A DNA stretch of 64,000 bases from Grosmannia clavigera kw1407 (Eukaryota; Ascomycota; Sordariomycetes; Ophiostomatales; Ophiostomataceae), in assembly GCF_000143105.1 (NCBI RefSeq), contig NW_014040801.1, positions 2,982,559 through 3,046,558 of the forward strand. The letters run 5' to 3'. The notes below the pieces were generated by a model that was not told the DNA's origin, searched no databases, and saw nothing but the letters and a program-made list of their open reading frames with translations. The translations under genes and the position numbers were made by a program. Shown here piece after piece: positions 11,960-23,042 of this stretch. Position 1 is the first letter of the stretch, and every line of letters begins with the position of its first letter.

Positions 11960-14900
11960 ATGGCGACAATGCAACGGTCCGACCCTTTCCTGCCCATCTC
12001 GCCGGCCCGGGTGAAGGCCTTGGTGCTGCCGGTTGGGCCCATTCACCAAGACCGCTTTGCTTCGTTTCTGCAACGACTCATTGGCGAAAGCTCCGTGCAG
12101 TTACGCGATATCAGCGCGGACGGCCGGCCAAATCGAAGTGGGTGCAACTGCCTACAGCCCGTCGGATCGATCTGCCGGCTTCCCTGCTGACAGCTATGCT
12201 TTCCCTAGACATGTTCAACCCTCTGGCCTTTCCTGTTGGATTCATCTTCTACGACCTGATCACGCACGTACCCCAGCCATCACACCTGGCACTGACGCCG
12301 TTTGACCAGTACCGCGAGCCGCTGGTGGTGCTAGCGCTGGCGGATGGGGCGGCCATCAAGAGCGTCTTGTTCGGCAGCCGGCGGCAGTCGGCGGCCGGAC
12401 GATCGATCGAAGAGCGCAACATCCGCACACTCTACCAGGAGCTCGAGGCGCTGCGTGACACATATCCGCGAGTGCTCGTGCACCGCGTGCTCATCTTCGA
12501 CTACGAATCGTCGCCGGAGACGCCGATCCCGATTCCCGAGGGCATGGCTACGGTATCGTCGCCGGCACAGTCGAAGCGCACGACAATGCGGATGGTCATG
12601 TGTGACGTGTCGTCACTGCTGCTGGCCGAGATGAACACGCTGGCCAAGTCTTTCGAAGCCATGTCCTACATTGAGTCTCCCGCCCAGGCAGGTGGCGGCG
12701 GCGGCTCGGACGACGGGCATGGCAGCAGCCACAGCAGCCACAGCAGCCACAGCAGCGCACTTCCGTCGCGCCGGAACTCGCAGTTTGCACTGCCAGCACA
12801 CGTCGGTGGCGGCGTGATGCGATCAAGCTCACTGAAGGGCAACGACCACAGCTCAGCTGCGGACCGGTCACAGGTACGCATGTCTATGCCGGCACCGGCA
12901 AGGGACAGCAGCTCGACATCGGTGACGGGACGGCCGTCGACGCCGGTGCGCAGCGGGCTCTCCGGGCCTGCAACGACGTTTGACGAGATAGGCAAGACCA
13001 TACCGAGTCCGGAACGGAACGCGTCACCTGCGATCAGCGACTCGGCGGATAGCTTCCGGTTCCAGGGCACGCCGATAGGGAGCATGTCCGACCACCGGGT
13101 ATCAGTGCAGGGCTTCGGGTCTGGCGGGCTCAACGAGCGGTGGCGCAACAAAGGCAAGAGCCGGGTGACGATAGTGGTGGCATCGCTGTACCTGCAGGCG
13201 GGACGCTGGACGGATGCACTGAAGGAGCTGATCGACGGGGCGACGGTGTCGCGGTCGAACAACGACCACGTGTGGCACGGCAAGGCGCTGGAGCTGATCG
13301 TGGTGTGCCTTTTCCTGCTGGGCTGGGCAGACATTGAGTTTCAGGTGCCGACCATCTGCCTGCCACCGCCGGAAAAGGGGGCAGCAGCAGCGGCGACTGC
13401 ACACGCGCTAGAGGCAGCAGAGAGAGCACACCCGAACCAACCGCGATGGCTGCGCAACCTGCAGCAGATCCTACCGGACCTACTGGAACGGATTCTAGGT
13501 CTATACGGACGGATCTCAGCGGAGCGGCTGCCGCCCCTGGCAATGGCAGAGACGACGATCCGGTTCTGCAACATTCTGACGGCGCTTCACACAGCGGACG
13601 GCGTGTTGGGGCGGGCCTTCCTGGATATTGTGGTGGTGGGACGCAGCAAAGCGGAGGAAATAGTAGCACGAACGATGTCGCCGCGGCCGGGGGTGGTGCC
13701 GGGACGGCCACAAATTCTGACGTCAGTGTTGCGAGCGTTTCCAGCGGCAACAGCAGCCGATCTGATGCTGTCGACGGTGGACCGGATTGTGATCCTGAGC
13801 GGGATCGCGTCGGTGCTTGGACGGCTGAACTACCGGCGCAAGCGGGCGTTGGTGGTGCGTGAGCTGCTGTCGGTGCTGACGGACGGGCTGGTGGAAGCAC
13901 GAACGCGCGGAGCAGCGGAACTAGGCATCCACCCGGCAGCAGGGTTGGTAACACCGGGAAGTGGAGGGCAGGGCAGCGGCAGTGGAGTGGCGCTGGACCT
14001 GGCAGAAGGCGACTTGGAGACGGGGGTGGAGGCGTTCCTGGGGCTGCTGCTGCGGACATACGGCGTGGTGGAGCTGCAGCCGGGCCGACAGACAGACAAC
14101 GAGACGGCGAAGTCAGTGATCGCAGACACGGACGAGGCAGTGTTCTCGCGGATCGGCGGACAGGCGGCAGCGCGGCAATTCGGGGTGCCATCACTCAAGA
14201 TGGACATCTTGCGGGCGTGCATCAACTTCTCGGAGGCGCTACCAGACTTTGGCGGGGTGGCCAAGTTCTCGAGCGACCTGCTGCGGACAGCAGGCAGCGG
14301 GGTGGCACCGGGACCGCGGCGGGAGGATGCAGCGGCGATGATCACGCGGGACGAACAGGTGCGGCTGGCGACGAACATTGCCAAGGCGACGGGGCTGGCA
14401 CGACGACTGGGGCTGGCGGACGTGGCAGCAGAGTACTGGGATGAGTTCCTGGTGCGGGGAGTGCGGTTGGAACTGCCACCAGCGCTCTGCGTGCCGGTGG
14501 CGCACTCGGAAAGCGAGCTGCCAATCCGAGGCGGCAAGGCAGCGGTGGTGACGACGGTGCGGACATCACAGGACGTGGACCCGTTCATCCACAACCCGTT
14601 TCTGAAAGCGGTCGACAAGGAGGTGGTGGAGCAGACACTGGTGGCGATGGAGCCGGCAACGTTCCGGCTGACGCTGCAGAACCCGTTCGACATGGAGGTG
14701 GTGATCGACAGCATCCGGCTGGAGACGACGGGGGTGGCGTTTGAGGCGTTTGAGGAAGGCGTGGTGGTGGGGCCATACCGGACGCAGATTGTGCGGGTGG
14801 GAGGAATTCCACAGGCGCCGGGATCACTAAACGTGACGGGGGCCATTGTGCGGGTGCACGGCTGCCGCGAGCGACGGTTTCCGATCCTGAGGCAGCCGTG

Positions 14901-16740
14901 GATGAGGGAACGGGCAGACAAGATCAAGGCGATCGGGGTGGCGCCGTTTGAGGAGGGTGGCAGTGGCAACATGATGGGCAGCAGCGGAGTGCTTGCAGCC
15001 GAGAAACTGTCGCTGCAGGTGATTCCAGCACAGCCACTGGTGGTGGTGCAGTCGACGACACTGGCGCAATCGTCGGCGATGATCCTGGAAGGCGAGCGGC
15101 AGGCGTTCTCGGTGACGCTGCAGAATCTGTCTCTGACGACGGCAGTGGACTTTCTGATCTTCTCGTTCCAAGACTCGACACAGGCGACGATGCAGGCGGC
15201 GCTGGAGAGCCGGGACGCGTCGCCAGCCGAGCTGTACGAATACGAGCTGATGCTGGCGAAGCGACCGGCGCTGCGGCTGCGAGGACGAAAGGGAGGAGTG
15301 GATGAAAAAACAAGCCAAAACCGGTACATCGGTCCCGGCGAGACGGCGACGTTTGACTTTGAGCTCCTGGGCAAGCCAGGGCTGACAGACGGGACGATCC
15401 AGATGGACTATGCATACCTAGGCGTGACAGCCGAGGGGGTGGCAGCAGACGTGGTGGCAGGTGGGCAGTTCCACACGCGACAAGTGTCGCTGCATCTGAC
15501 AGTGACGGTGAACGCGAGCGTCGAGGTGGTGCGGATGGACGTGTTGCCGCTGCACGGGCAGATACCGGGGCCACTGTGGGAGCGATGTGGAGGGGAGAGG
15601 CGGAAGCCCGATCCTGACAGCTTCTGTCTGCTTCTGATGGATCTGCGCAACGCATGGCCGAGTGACATGCGGGTGCGGTTGTGGACGGGTGGCAGCAGCG
15701 GTGGCGACGGGTCGGACGCGGATGCGACGGCGATCGAGCACATTTTACCGGGCAACACGTGCCGGGTATTGGTGCCCATGCGACGGATCTACCTGGAAGA
15801 TCCGCACGCGTCGATCCCGGCACTCAACCCAGCGCGACAGCGGCAGTTTGTGGTCAGCACGAGCAAGATCTCGCCAGACATGGAGCGGGCGACCCGGGAG
15901 ACGTTCTGGTACCGGGAGCGAATGCTGGACCTGCTGCGCGGCGAGTGGACGACTGGGGGGGAAGAGGGCGACTGGGCGAGCGGACACGGATTCGGACGGC
16001 CAGCCGTGCGGAAAGGGGCGATTGAGCTGCGAAGCATTCGGCTAACGATGCGGATGATTGAGGCGGTCAAGGTGGAGGAGGTAGGGATTGAAATATGGAT
16101 GGAGGGGGGTGGGAAAGGGGAGTGGGAGAAGGACGAAGGGAAAGAGGACGAGGAGAAGGAGGGCGAAGAGAAGGAGGACGAAGAGAAGGAGGACGAAGAG
16201 AAGGAGGACGAGGAGAAGGAGGACGAGGAGAAGGAGGATGAGGAAGAGAAGGACAAGGAAGAAAAGGACGAGGAGAAAAGGAACCCAATCGTTCAGGTCG
16301 ACGACTTCATGCAACTGCGGGTACGCATCACAAACCGCACAGCACGGCCAATCCACCCGCTGCTGCGACTGATGCCATCGCTATGCCATCGGCCACACAA
16401 CGTGGCCCTGGACTTTACGCGCAAGTTTGCCTGGAATGGAACGCTGCAGCAGGGCCTGGCACTGCTGGGCCCGCGCGCATCGACGATCGTGCGCATCGGT
16501 GCCACGGCCCTGTGTCGCGGCGAGTTCGAGGTCACCGCGTCCGTCGAGGAGACCCGGCTGTGGGTGCCGGCACGCGGCGAGGAAGAAGAGGCCGAAGCTC
16601 GACGAGCAGATCGTGCAGATCAGGCGGCTGGCCGGCCACGCTCCAACACCGAGACCCTGTTGATGGACTCGATGCTGGGAGCCAAGGAACGGCGGATCTG
16701 GCACTCGCGGGCGCCGTGTCATTTTGTGGTGACAGACTAG
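11960..16740 (+). CDS. trs120: Trs120/TRAPPC9, TRAPPII complex subunit
   Basis: Subunit of TRAPPII, the exchange factor for Rab11/Ypt31-type GTPases at the late Golgi. Exon 1 is 11960-12137, then a 71-nt intron (12138-12208, donor GTGGGT, acceptor CCCTAG), then one exon of 4.5 kb; 1569 residues. The N-terminus (PARVKALVLPVG, then DISADGRPNRNMFNPLAFP across the splice) is the signature start of fungal Trs120, which fixes the ATG at 11960. The central region is helical and the C-terminal part beta-rich (Ig-like), as in the family. Odd features: a His/Ser run (SSHSSHSSHSS, about residue 235) and a long Glu/Asp/Lys tandem tract at about 1362-1420 between two beta segments, absent as far as I know from typical members. 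A run of minus-strand open frames across the gene is antisense shadow. Confidence 0.93.
16130..16282 (+). repeat. 15-nt tandem repeat coding EDEEK units inside trs120
   Basis: The unit GAGGACGA(A/G)GAGAAG is repeated about seven times with minor drift, giving a chain of Glu-Asp-Glu-Glu-Lys pentapeptides. Period and phase (multiples of three) keep the frame open, so length variation would be tolerated. Confidence 0.85.
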
Positions 16741-17147
16741 GGGGGAAGCTGAGGAGAACGGGGGTCTTTTGTGATGACTGAATAGAAGCAATTCAAACCC
16801 CCAAAATAGTGTAAGTGCAGGCCCCACACTAAATACGTCGAAAATCCGACTTTTCAAGAGCCGCTTTTATGTTTAATGTTTCCTCTTGCTCTGACGGCCA
16901 ATCGAGCTTTGTGCTGTCCGTCTTCGGCTCTCTCGGGCTCTTTCCCGCTCTCTGTGTCTTTCGGTCTCAGTTGCCTGCATCGCTCTTTCCGTGGTGTTTG
17001 CCCCGGTGGCTCCTGCCTATCTGCGTTTTCTCTCTTCCTTCCTCTTTCGTCCCTCTCCCTCACTCTTACCTATACCTCCTTATCTTCTCTCCTCTCTCCT
17101 CTCTACTTTCTCCTCTTTCCTCTTCCTTCTTCTCTCTCCCCCCCATC
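16741..17147. other. Pyrimidine-rich promoter/leader of the PABA synthase gene
   Basis: From about 17030 to 17140 the plus strand is nearly pure C/T (TCCTCTCTCCTCTC-like), ending just before ATG 17148. CT-rich blocks directly upstream of the start are common in filamentous fungi. The frame is open upstream to 16869, but its composition and family comparison do not support translation there. Confidence 0.55.
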
Positions 17148-19628
17148 ATGGACTCTCGTCCGCGCATCCTCTTCCTCGACGCCTACGACTCGTTTGCCAA
17201 CAACGTCACCGCCCTGCTCGCCACCTTGCTGCACGCCGACGTGCGCGTCCTGCCCGTCGACGCACCGCTCTCGGCTGCCGCTTTTCGCCGTGAGCTGGGC
17301 TGCTATGACGCCGTCGTCTGTGGGCCTGGCCCCGGCTCACCCGACTGTGCGGCCGACGTCGGCCTGATGCGCCATGTGTGGGACGGCGACACGCCGGCCC
17401 TGGGCATCTGTCTGGGCTTCCAGAGCCTGGTGGCCGCCCACGGCGGCCGCGTTGTCCGGCTGCCCTGTGGCGGTCTGCACGGGATGGTGCGAGCTCTGGA
17501 TGTCGTGGACTTGAACGAGGACATGGAAGTTGGAGTCGACCTCTTTGCCGACGTGGCCCGACCCTTTCGCGCCACGCTGTACCACAGCCTGGGCGTCGTG
17601 GCCGGCACCTCCTCGTCCTCCGCATCCGACCTGCCGGGATGTCCCGATCTGCTTCCACTGGCCTGGCTCGACGGAGAAGCTGCCATGCCCGACAACTCGC
17701 GCATCCTCATGGCTGTCCGCCACCGCCAACGGCCGTTCTGGGGCCTGCAGTACCACCCCGAGTCCATCTGCACAGACGCGGCCAGCCACGCCGTGCTCGT
17801 CAACTGGTTTGGCGCCGCACAGCAGTGGAATGCGGAGCACGGACGACTGCCAACCCGAGGCTGCTGCGACGAGGCTGCCCATCAGGCAACACGGCCCAGC
17901 CTGTTGTCGCTGCGGCCGTCCATCGGCACTGGATCGTCCGTCGGCGACTTGTGGTGCTTTGCGGCGCTGACACGCGGCCTTGCCTCGCAGACGATCCGTT
18001 TTCCCGCCCATGTACAGGTGCCCGACATCGTCGAAGTTCTCCTCGGTGGCCAGCCGTCGCGAGACGAGCCGGAGCACATCGTCCTCGAGTCGACTAGTGC
18101 AGCAGCACGCTCAACAGAAACTGACGCTGACGCTGCCACTACGGACGACGCCGCCAGGGGCCGCTTTAGCATCGTTGCACTCGATGCTGCCGCCGCCCTG
18201 CGCATCGAATACCACACCGGCGACGCGACGGCAACGCTGCGGCTGCGCCGACCGGGATCTGTTCCACGCTGTGAGACCGTCCCGCTGCAGCCGGGCGCAC
18301 AGTCTATCTGGCAGCTTCTGGCCGAATTTCACGAAGCCCGGCGACTCCAGGAGGAGGACCCCAGCCAACGGCCATCCTTTGTCGGCGGTTTCATGGGCTA
18401 CGTGACCTATGAGCAGGGGCTGGACGATATCGGCGTGGCTGCTCCGAGCAGCACCCGTGGCCACAGCCGTCCGGACGTGTGTCTCGCCTGGATCACCCGC
18501 AGCATAGTCGTCGACCACGTCCGCGGCCTGCTCTACGTGCAGAACCTCTATGGTGAGGGCGATGCGCACAATGCGTCTGTCTGGGTGGCCGACACGGTCC
18601 GCCGGCTGTGCACATCCTCGCAGTGGCGGCAGGCCGACTTCTCGACGACACAAGCTACCATAGACAGCAAGCCGGCTGCAGCCATGGTGGTGCGGACTCC
18701 CGACGCTCGAGACTATGAGGATCGCGTGAGAGCCTGTCAGGAACACATTGCAGCCGGCGACTCGTACGAGCTGTGCCTCACCGACCAGACGGATGTGCAG
18801 GTGACGACGTCTGTCGCAGCATCGTCATCTTCCTCGTCATGGAGCTACTACCGAGCCCTGCGGCTGCGCAACCCGGCCCCCTTTGCGTCATACGTCCGTC
18901 TCGGCAGGGCCACTCTGGTTAGCAGCTCGCCCGAGCGGTTTCTGTCCTATGGGCCGAGCACCGACCGAGACAGTTCAGCTCAGCCCGGCCATCCCATTGT
19001 CTGCTCTATGCGCCCCATGAAGGGCACCGTGCGCCGTTCGGCCGCTGTGGCCACGCTGGCCCAGGCTGCCGCCCTGCTGCACGTGCCCAAGGAGGAGGCC
19101 GAGAATTTGATGATCGTCGACCTGGTTCGCCATGACCTGCACGGCGTCTGCGGGCCCGCCCATGTCTCCGTGCCTGCTCTGCTGCGCGTCGAACCGCACG
19201 GCCGCGTCTTCCAGATGGTGAGCGTCGTCGAGGGCCGTCTGCCGCTGACCGACGCTTCCACCAGCTCCTACACCGGCCTCGACGTCCTTGCCGCCAGCCT
19301 CCCGCCCGGCAGCATGACCGGCGCGCCCAAGAAGCGCAGCTGTGAGCTGCTGCACAGGATCGAGTCCCGTCCCGAGCGCAGCCTCTACTCTGGCGTCGTC
19401 GGCTACATGTGCGCCTCCGGCCGCGGCGACTGGAGCGTCACTATCCGCAGTCTGTTCCGCTGGGATGACGAGTCCGTTGTGGTTGATGGTGACGGCCACC
19501 GTCGCGACCTCTGGCATGTCGGTGCTGGCGGAGCCGTCACCATCCTCAGCACCGCCGAAGGCGAGCGCGAAGAGATGCTCACTAAGCTGGCCGGGCCGTT
19601 GGCTGTCTTCGGCGACGACGACTACTGA
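17148..19628 (+). CDS. abz1: Bifunctional p-aminobenzoate synthase (PabA-PabB fusion)
   Basis: Makes 4-amino-4-deoxychorismate from chorismate and glutamine for folate synthesis. Intronless, 826 residues from ATG 17148. The N-terminal class I glutamine amidotransferase has oxyanion GPGPGSP, nucleophile Cys88 in GICLGFQS and the His203/Glu205 pair in QYHPES. An Anth_synt_I_N-like region follows from about 330. The chorismate-binding domain occupies about 520-820, with Lys625 in the PMKGT motif (PIKGT in PabB), GAPKKRSCELL and the final SVTIRSLFR / AGGAVTILSTAEGE blocks. The Lys in PxKGT distinguishes aminodeoxychorismate synthase from anthranilate synthase, which has PIAGT. An upstream open extension from 16869 is low-complexity leader and is not included. 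It converges on vps55. Confidence 0.95.
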   Translation: MDSRPRILFLDAYDSFANNVTALLATLLHADVRVLPVDAPLSAAAFRRELGCYDAVVCGPGPGSPDCAADVGLMRHVWDGDTPALGICLGFQSLVAAHGGRVVRLPCGGLHGMVRALDVVDLNEDMEVGVDLFADVARPFRATLYHSLGVVAGTSSSSASDLPGCPDLLPLAWLDGEAAMPDNSRILMAVRHRQRPFWGLQYHPESICTDAASHAVLVNWFGAAQQWNAEHGRLPTRGCCDEAAHQATRPSLLSLRPSIGTGSSVGDLWCFAALTRGLASQTIRFPAHVQVPDIVEVLLGGQPSRDEPEHIVLESTSAAARSTETDADAATTDDAARGRFSIVALDAAAALRIEYHTGDATATLRLRRPGSVPRCETVPLQPGAQSIWQLLAEFHEARRLQEEDPSQRPSFVGGFMGYVTYEQGLDDIGVAAPSSTRGHSRPDVCLAWITRSIVVDHVRGLLYVQNLYGEGDAHNASVWVADTVRRLCTSSQWRQADFSTTQATIDSKPAAAMVVRTPDARDYEDRVRACQEHIAAGDSYELCLTDQTDVQVTTSVAASSSSSSWSYYRALRLRNPAPFASYVRLGRATLVSSSPERFLSYGPSTDRDSSAQPGHPIVCSMRPMKGTVRRSAAVATLAQAAALLHVPKEEAENLMIVDLVRHDLHGVCGPAHVSVPALLRVEPHGRVFQMVSVVEGRLPLTDASTSSYTGLDVLAASLPPGSMTGAPKKRSCELLHRIESRPERSLYSGVVGYMCASGRGDWSVTIRSLFRWDDESVVVDGDGHRRDLWHVGAGGAVTILSTAEGEREEMLTKLAGPLAVFGDDDY

Positions 19629-20128
19629 TCTTCCTTTCTCATATACCAGCGAGGCAGCACTCAACGTCTGTCCTCGCTGTCTGGCGTTCCGGGGTCCCAC
19701 TATTGCGGCTTTGCGATACTACTCAACGAATAGATGATACCCCCCTCAAGAGGCATTTAGAGCAGCTTGTTTGTTTCTTGTTCTTTTCATAATTAGAATT
19801 TATGGTGACAGAGCGAGAGTACAAAAAAAGTAGGACGGCGAACAGGTCCCACGGCCTGTCATGCATCCTGCAGTGCGGTCCTAACGCCTAGATGGAATCT
19901 GTGTTCTTACAATCCAGTTGCCGAGCAAAAGACCAAGAGAAGCTGACAAAGAGGGGTAAACACGAAGACAACAAATCCGACATGCGGCACGCTCGCTCTG
20001 GTTTGTCCATGCGTAGAGTAGAATACAGGCTGCCACGAGGAGCCGCGGATGGCTTTCTTGGCCAGAGAATTCCTCCTTTCAGCGACAGTGTCCCCGGTTT
20101 GGCAGTTTTCCAGACTTCCCACGCTGAC
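19629..20128. other. Convergent 3' intergenic region (PABA synthase / vps55)
   Basis: Two convergent 3' ends. AATTAGAATTTATG near 19792 and other A/T-rich stretches may be 3'-end signals. No gene seen. Confidence 0.5.
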
Positions 20129-20576
20129 TTAAAAGTCCTGGTCCTCCTGGAAGAACATGCCGAAGCTGATGATGGTGCCGTAGATCAGCAGGCCACCGAT
20201 CACAGACATGACCATGGCGCCAGTCGCAATGAGATTCGAGTGAGCAAGCACGACCGGGAGGGCTACAATAGTGAGTACGGGAGACGAAAGGGAGACATAA
20301 GGGAGGGAAAATACACTTACCAATGCCCATGACGACAAGGAAGCCAGTGAAGAAGCGGCCGACGTCGAGAATGGCTGCTCCCGGGCTCTCGACAAAGTCG
20401 TCGGGATTTGCACACCGGCCAGCTATCCAGTTGGGCAGCGGCGCGAGCACATACGTGGCCACCACGAGCAGGGGGTAGTACACCCTCCAGAGTGCGCACG
20501 AGAGGATGACCAGGAGGAAGCCGACGGCGAGCACAAACGAGAGCGCAATGATGGTTTTAAGTCCAGCCGTTGCCAT
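20129..20576 (-). CDS. vps55: Vps55 family endosomal membrane protein
   Basis: Four-helix membrane protein (Vps55/LEPROT family) that with Vps68 works in late endosome to vacuole transport. Two exons: 20576-20321 and 20262-20129, separated by a 58-nt intron (donor GTAAGT, acceptor TTGTAG); total 129 residues. Hydrophobic segments: LKTIIALSFVLAVGFLLVIL (about 6-25), YPLLVVATYVLAPLPNWIAG (about 34-53), ILDVGRFFTGFLVVMGIALP (about 70-90) and ATGAMVMSVIGGLLIYGTII (about 98-117). The loop CANPDDFVES and the end FGMFFQEDQDF match the family. The upstream region is shared with divergent pre5. Confidence 0.93.
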
Positions 20577-21320
20577 GGTGGGCGGATAAGACGGGAAGGA
20601 GAAGAGGGATGTCGCGGGAGAGACGGGAGCCGAGAGAACTGTCTGCGCTCACGGATCGACAGCGAGATGCCCCGCTGCTTCGAGTCCAAGGATCGCTCGG
20701 GGAAGCCGGAAGCTGGCGAGACGACAGCAACACAGACTAGTGCAAAGCAGCAGGTACGGAGTACCAGGCAGCAGAATGCCGTGCAGGCAGAGAATCGGCC
20801 GAGAAGAGGGAGAAGGATCGGTTCGCACACAGCGGTCGGTCGGGTTGTGACGGGCGATTTGATGGAGCGGGCGAGCGATGCGTTGCAGCTGGTCGTAGTT
20901 CGATTGTGCTTCGTAGGCGGCAGCATAACAAACCAGACAGCCTTTCGAACTAGCGCCGCGAAGCCTGTTCCTTCCAGCCTCGAGCGCCGCAGCTGCCTCA
21001 GGCCGCCATTCTCTGGGCGACGACACCACGGTGGAGTACAAGTCCGGTGCACGGGCCACATTCTGGAAAGGGAAAGCTCAGAGCACATACGAAAGCTCAA
21101 AGCTGCCTGCTTTGCGTGCCTGTATCGAAGAGACGACGAATCCACATCGACCACTTCGGCGTCACCACCAGCAGCGACCAACCCGTAACCGACCGATCTC
21201 GCCACACACATACCCTTCTGTTGCAGCTGCTCGGGGCTTTGCCAAAGAAATAAACGCCGCGCCGCCAACAGCCACCACCACGTCTGCCGACCGACAGTCT
21301 CGCCGACTCGACTGCCCGCC
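20577..21320. other. Divergent promoter region vps55/pre5
   Basis: No gene seen. A minus-strand open frame runs through it into the vps55 coding region out of frame and looks fortuitous. Look here for shared regulatory sites, including a PACE-like proteasome element for pre5; I did not see an exact GGTGGCAAA. Confidence 0.45.
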
Positions 21321-22323
21321 ATGTTCAGAAACAACTATGACAACGACTCTGTCACATTGTGCGTGAGGCCACTGCGGGCCTGCTTTACCCTAGCACCACT
21401 ACTGCCGTCTGGGCGAGACCGGCTGCTAACCCGTCTCACAGCTCGCCCCAGGGCCGGATATTCCAGGTTGAGTATGCTGCCGAGGCCGTGAAGCAGGGCT
21501 CCGTCGTTGTGGGCATTGCCAGCAAGACGCATGCCGTGCTCGTGGCCGTCAAGGTGGGCTTTCCCTTTTCCTTCTCGGGTTGCGTGCAGAGCCAGGCGCT
21601 GATGACGCCTTTTGTTTCCAGCGGAATGCCGAGGAGCTCTCGTCGTACCAGAAGAAGCTCTTCCCGGTGGACGAGCACGCGGGCATCGCGATTGCGGGTC
21701 TCACGTCGGACGCGCGCGTGCTGTCCAACTTTATGAAGCAGCAGTGCCTAGGCCACCGGCTGACGTACGGTCGCTCGATGCCGGTCCGGCTGCTCGTCGA
21801 CATGATTGGCGAGAAGGCCCAGGTGAACACGCAGCACTACGGCCGCCGGCCGTATGGCGTCGGTCTGCTCGTCGCCGGCGTCGACGATCGTGGTCCCCAC
21901 CTGTTTGAGTTCCAGCCGAGCGGCATGACCGACGAGATGACCGCCTTTGCCATCGGCGCCCGCTCCCAGATGGCCCGCACCTACCTGGAGAAGCACCTGG
22001 ACGGCTTTGCCGCCTGCGACCGCGAGGGCCTCGTCCGCCACGGCCTGCGCGCCCTCAAGGAGAGCCTCGTCCAGGACCGCGAGCTGACCGTCGACAACAC
22101 CAGCATCGGCATCGTCGGCATCGTGCCCGCCGCCCAGTCCGCTACCGGCAAGCGCCAGGTCGAGCCCTTTACCATCTACGACGGCCAGGATGTCAAGGCC
22201 TGGATAGAAGCCGTCGCGGACGATAAGGAGGCCGGCGCCGACGATGACGACAATACCGCTGCGCCAGACACTACAGCAGACGCAGGGGCCGCTGCGCCAG
22301 GCGACATGGAGGTCGACAGCTAG
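21321..22323 (+). CDS. pre5: 20S proteasome subunit alpha-6 (Pre5/PSMA1)
   Basis: Alpha-ring subunit of the 20S proteasome. Three exons: 21321-21358, 21442-21553 and 21622-22323; introns 83 and 68 nt; 283 residues. The N-terminal signature MFRNNYDNDSVTFSPQGRIF-QVEYA is completed across the first junction. RNAEELSSYQKKLFPVDEH, RPYGVGLLVAGVD and GARSQMARTYLEKHLD identify it as the Pre5 type among the seven alphas. The C-terminus carries an acidic/Ala-rich tail (about residues 255-283) longer than in yeast. As an alpha subunit it has no catalytic threonine. Confidence 0.95.
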
Positions 22324-22615
22324 ACGGTGGCGGGTGGCAGCAGCAGCAGCAGCGACTTGCAGTGTCATAAAAAAAAACACATTTCCGTCCCTCCCTACCT
22401 CTCTGTAATACTACTGATGAATGAACTTTCTTTCTTTCCCGCCATCCTTTCGAGACGTACGTGCCTGTGATGTGTGTATGGAGTCGTACGGAGTAAATAC
22501 AAGCGACTACGGCTGTCTTGAGCCAGGGTGTACACTTGTGGTTTTGTTGTGTGTCGGCTGCACCAGTCTTCAGAACCTAGGCGGAAGCGACTGTAAAAAA
22601 CGCATGGACCATCAT

Positions 22616-22687
22616 TCCGATATGGTGTAGTGGACAACATCTGACGTTTTCACCGTCGAGCCCGGGGTTCGATTCCCCGTATCGGAG
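22616..22687 (+). tRNA. tRNA-Glu (anticodon UUC)
   Basis: 72 nt, no intron. Acceptor stem TCCGATA pairs with TATCGGA (22680-22686), discriminator G at 22687. The anticodon arm is TGACG / CGTCG with a 7-base loop TTTTCAC, giving UUC. The T arm has the B-box GGTTCGATTCC at 22666-22676. CCA is not encoded, as expected for a eukaryote. Confidence 0.95.
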
Positions 22688-22696
22688 TTTTTTTTT
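22688..22696 (+). terminator. RNA polymerase III terminator of tRNA-Glu
   Basis: Run of nine T residues immediately after the tRNA discriminator base, the standard Pol III stop signal. Confidence 0.85.
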
Positions 22697-23042
22697 AGTC
22701 TTGGCTTCCTTGCTGAGCTATATAAGCGGCAGCACCTGTCTCCATATGCATAGTTGACAAATGTCCATCGGGTGCAGTGTCGGGAAGACTACCAGAGGCA
22801 GCCAAGACACTGTACCAGCAGCACCGAACACGGATGTTCTCTGATCAACGAGAGGCACAAGAAAATAAGGTCAATGGGCTTAACTGGGCGCAGATAGAAA
22901 TGCTGTCTATTCCCGGCAATGTATGCAAGGCAAGAACCCACGTGATCTGAAGTATAAAGAGGAGCGACGAATACGCCTATGGGTCATGGAAACCTCTTGT
23001 CCCTATTGCCCCTCTCTTTTAAGCTTTACACTCTCCGCTCCC
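22697..23042. other. Intergenic between tRNA-Glu and the LOG gene
   Basis: No gene seen. A TATATAAG at about 22719 lies just downstream of the tRNA on the plus strand but no plausible coding start follows it. The right part is the 3' flank of the LOG gene. Confidence 0.45.

Noticed and set aside
13130..15374. Long minus-strand open frames (354 and 514 codons) across the Trs120 gene
   Set aside because: Ser/Pro/Arg-biased mirror of a GC-rich coding strand; the plus strand encodes Trs120.
16869..17147. Upstream in-frame extension of PABA synthase (93 extra codons)
   Set aside because: Translation of a pyrimidine-rich leader (Ser, Leu, Phe, Pro runs); the amidotransferase domain starts directly after ATG 17148.
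16869..19628. Anthranilate synthase instead of PABA synthase
   Set aside because: The PMKGT lysine and the order amidotransferase-then-PabB fit aminodeoxychorismate synthase; anthranilate synthase carries PIAGT.
20423..21334. 303-codon minus-strand open frame over the Vps55 start and the pre5 promoter
   Set aside because: Out of frame with Vps55, no recognisable domain, overlaps both a known coding exon and a promoter.
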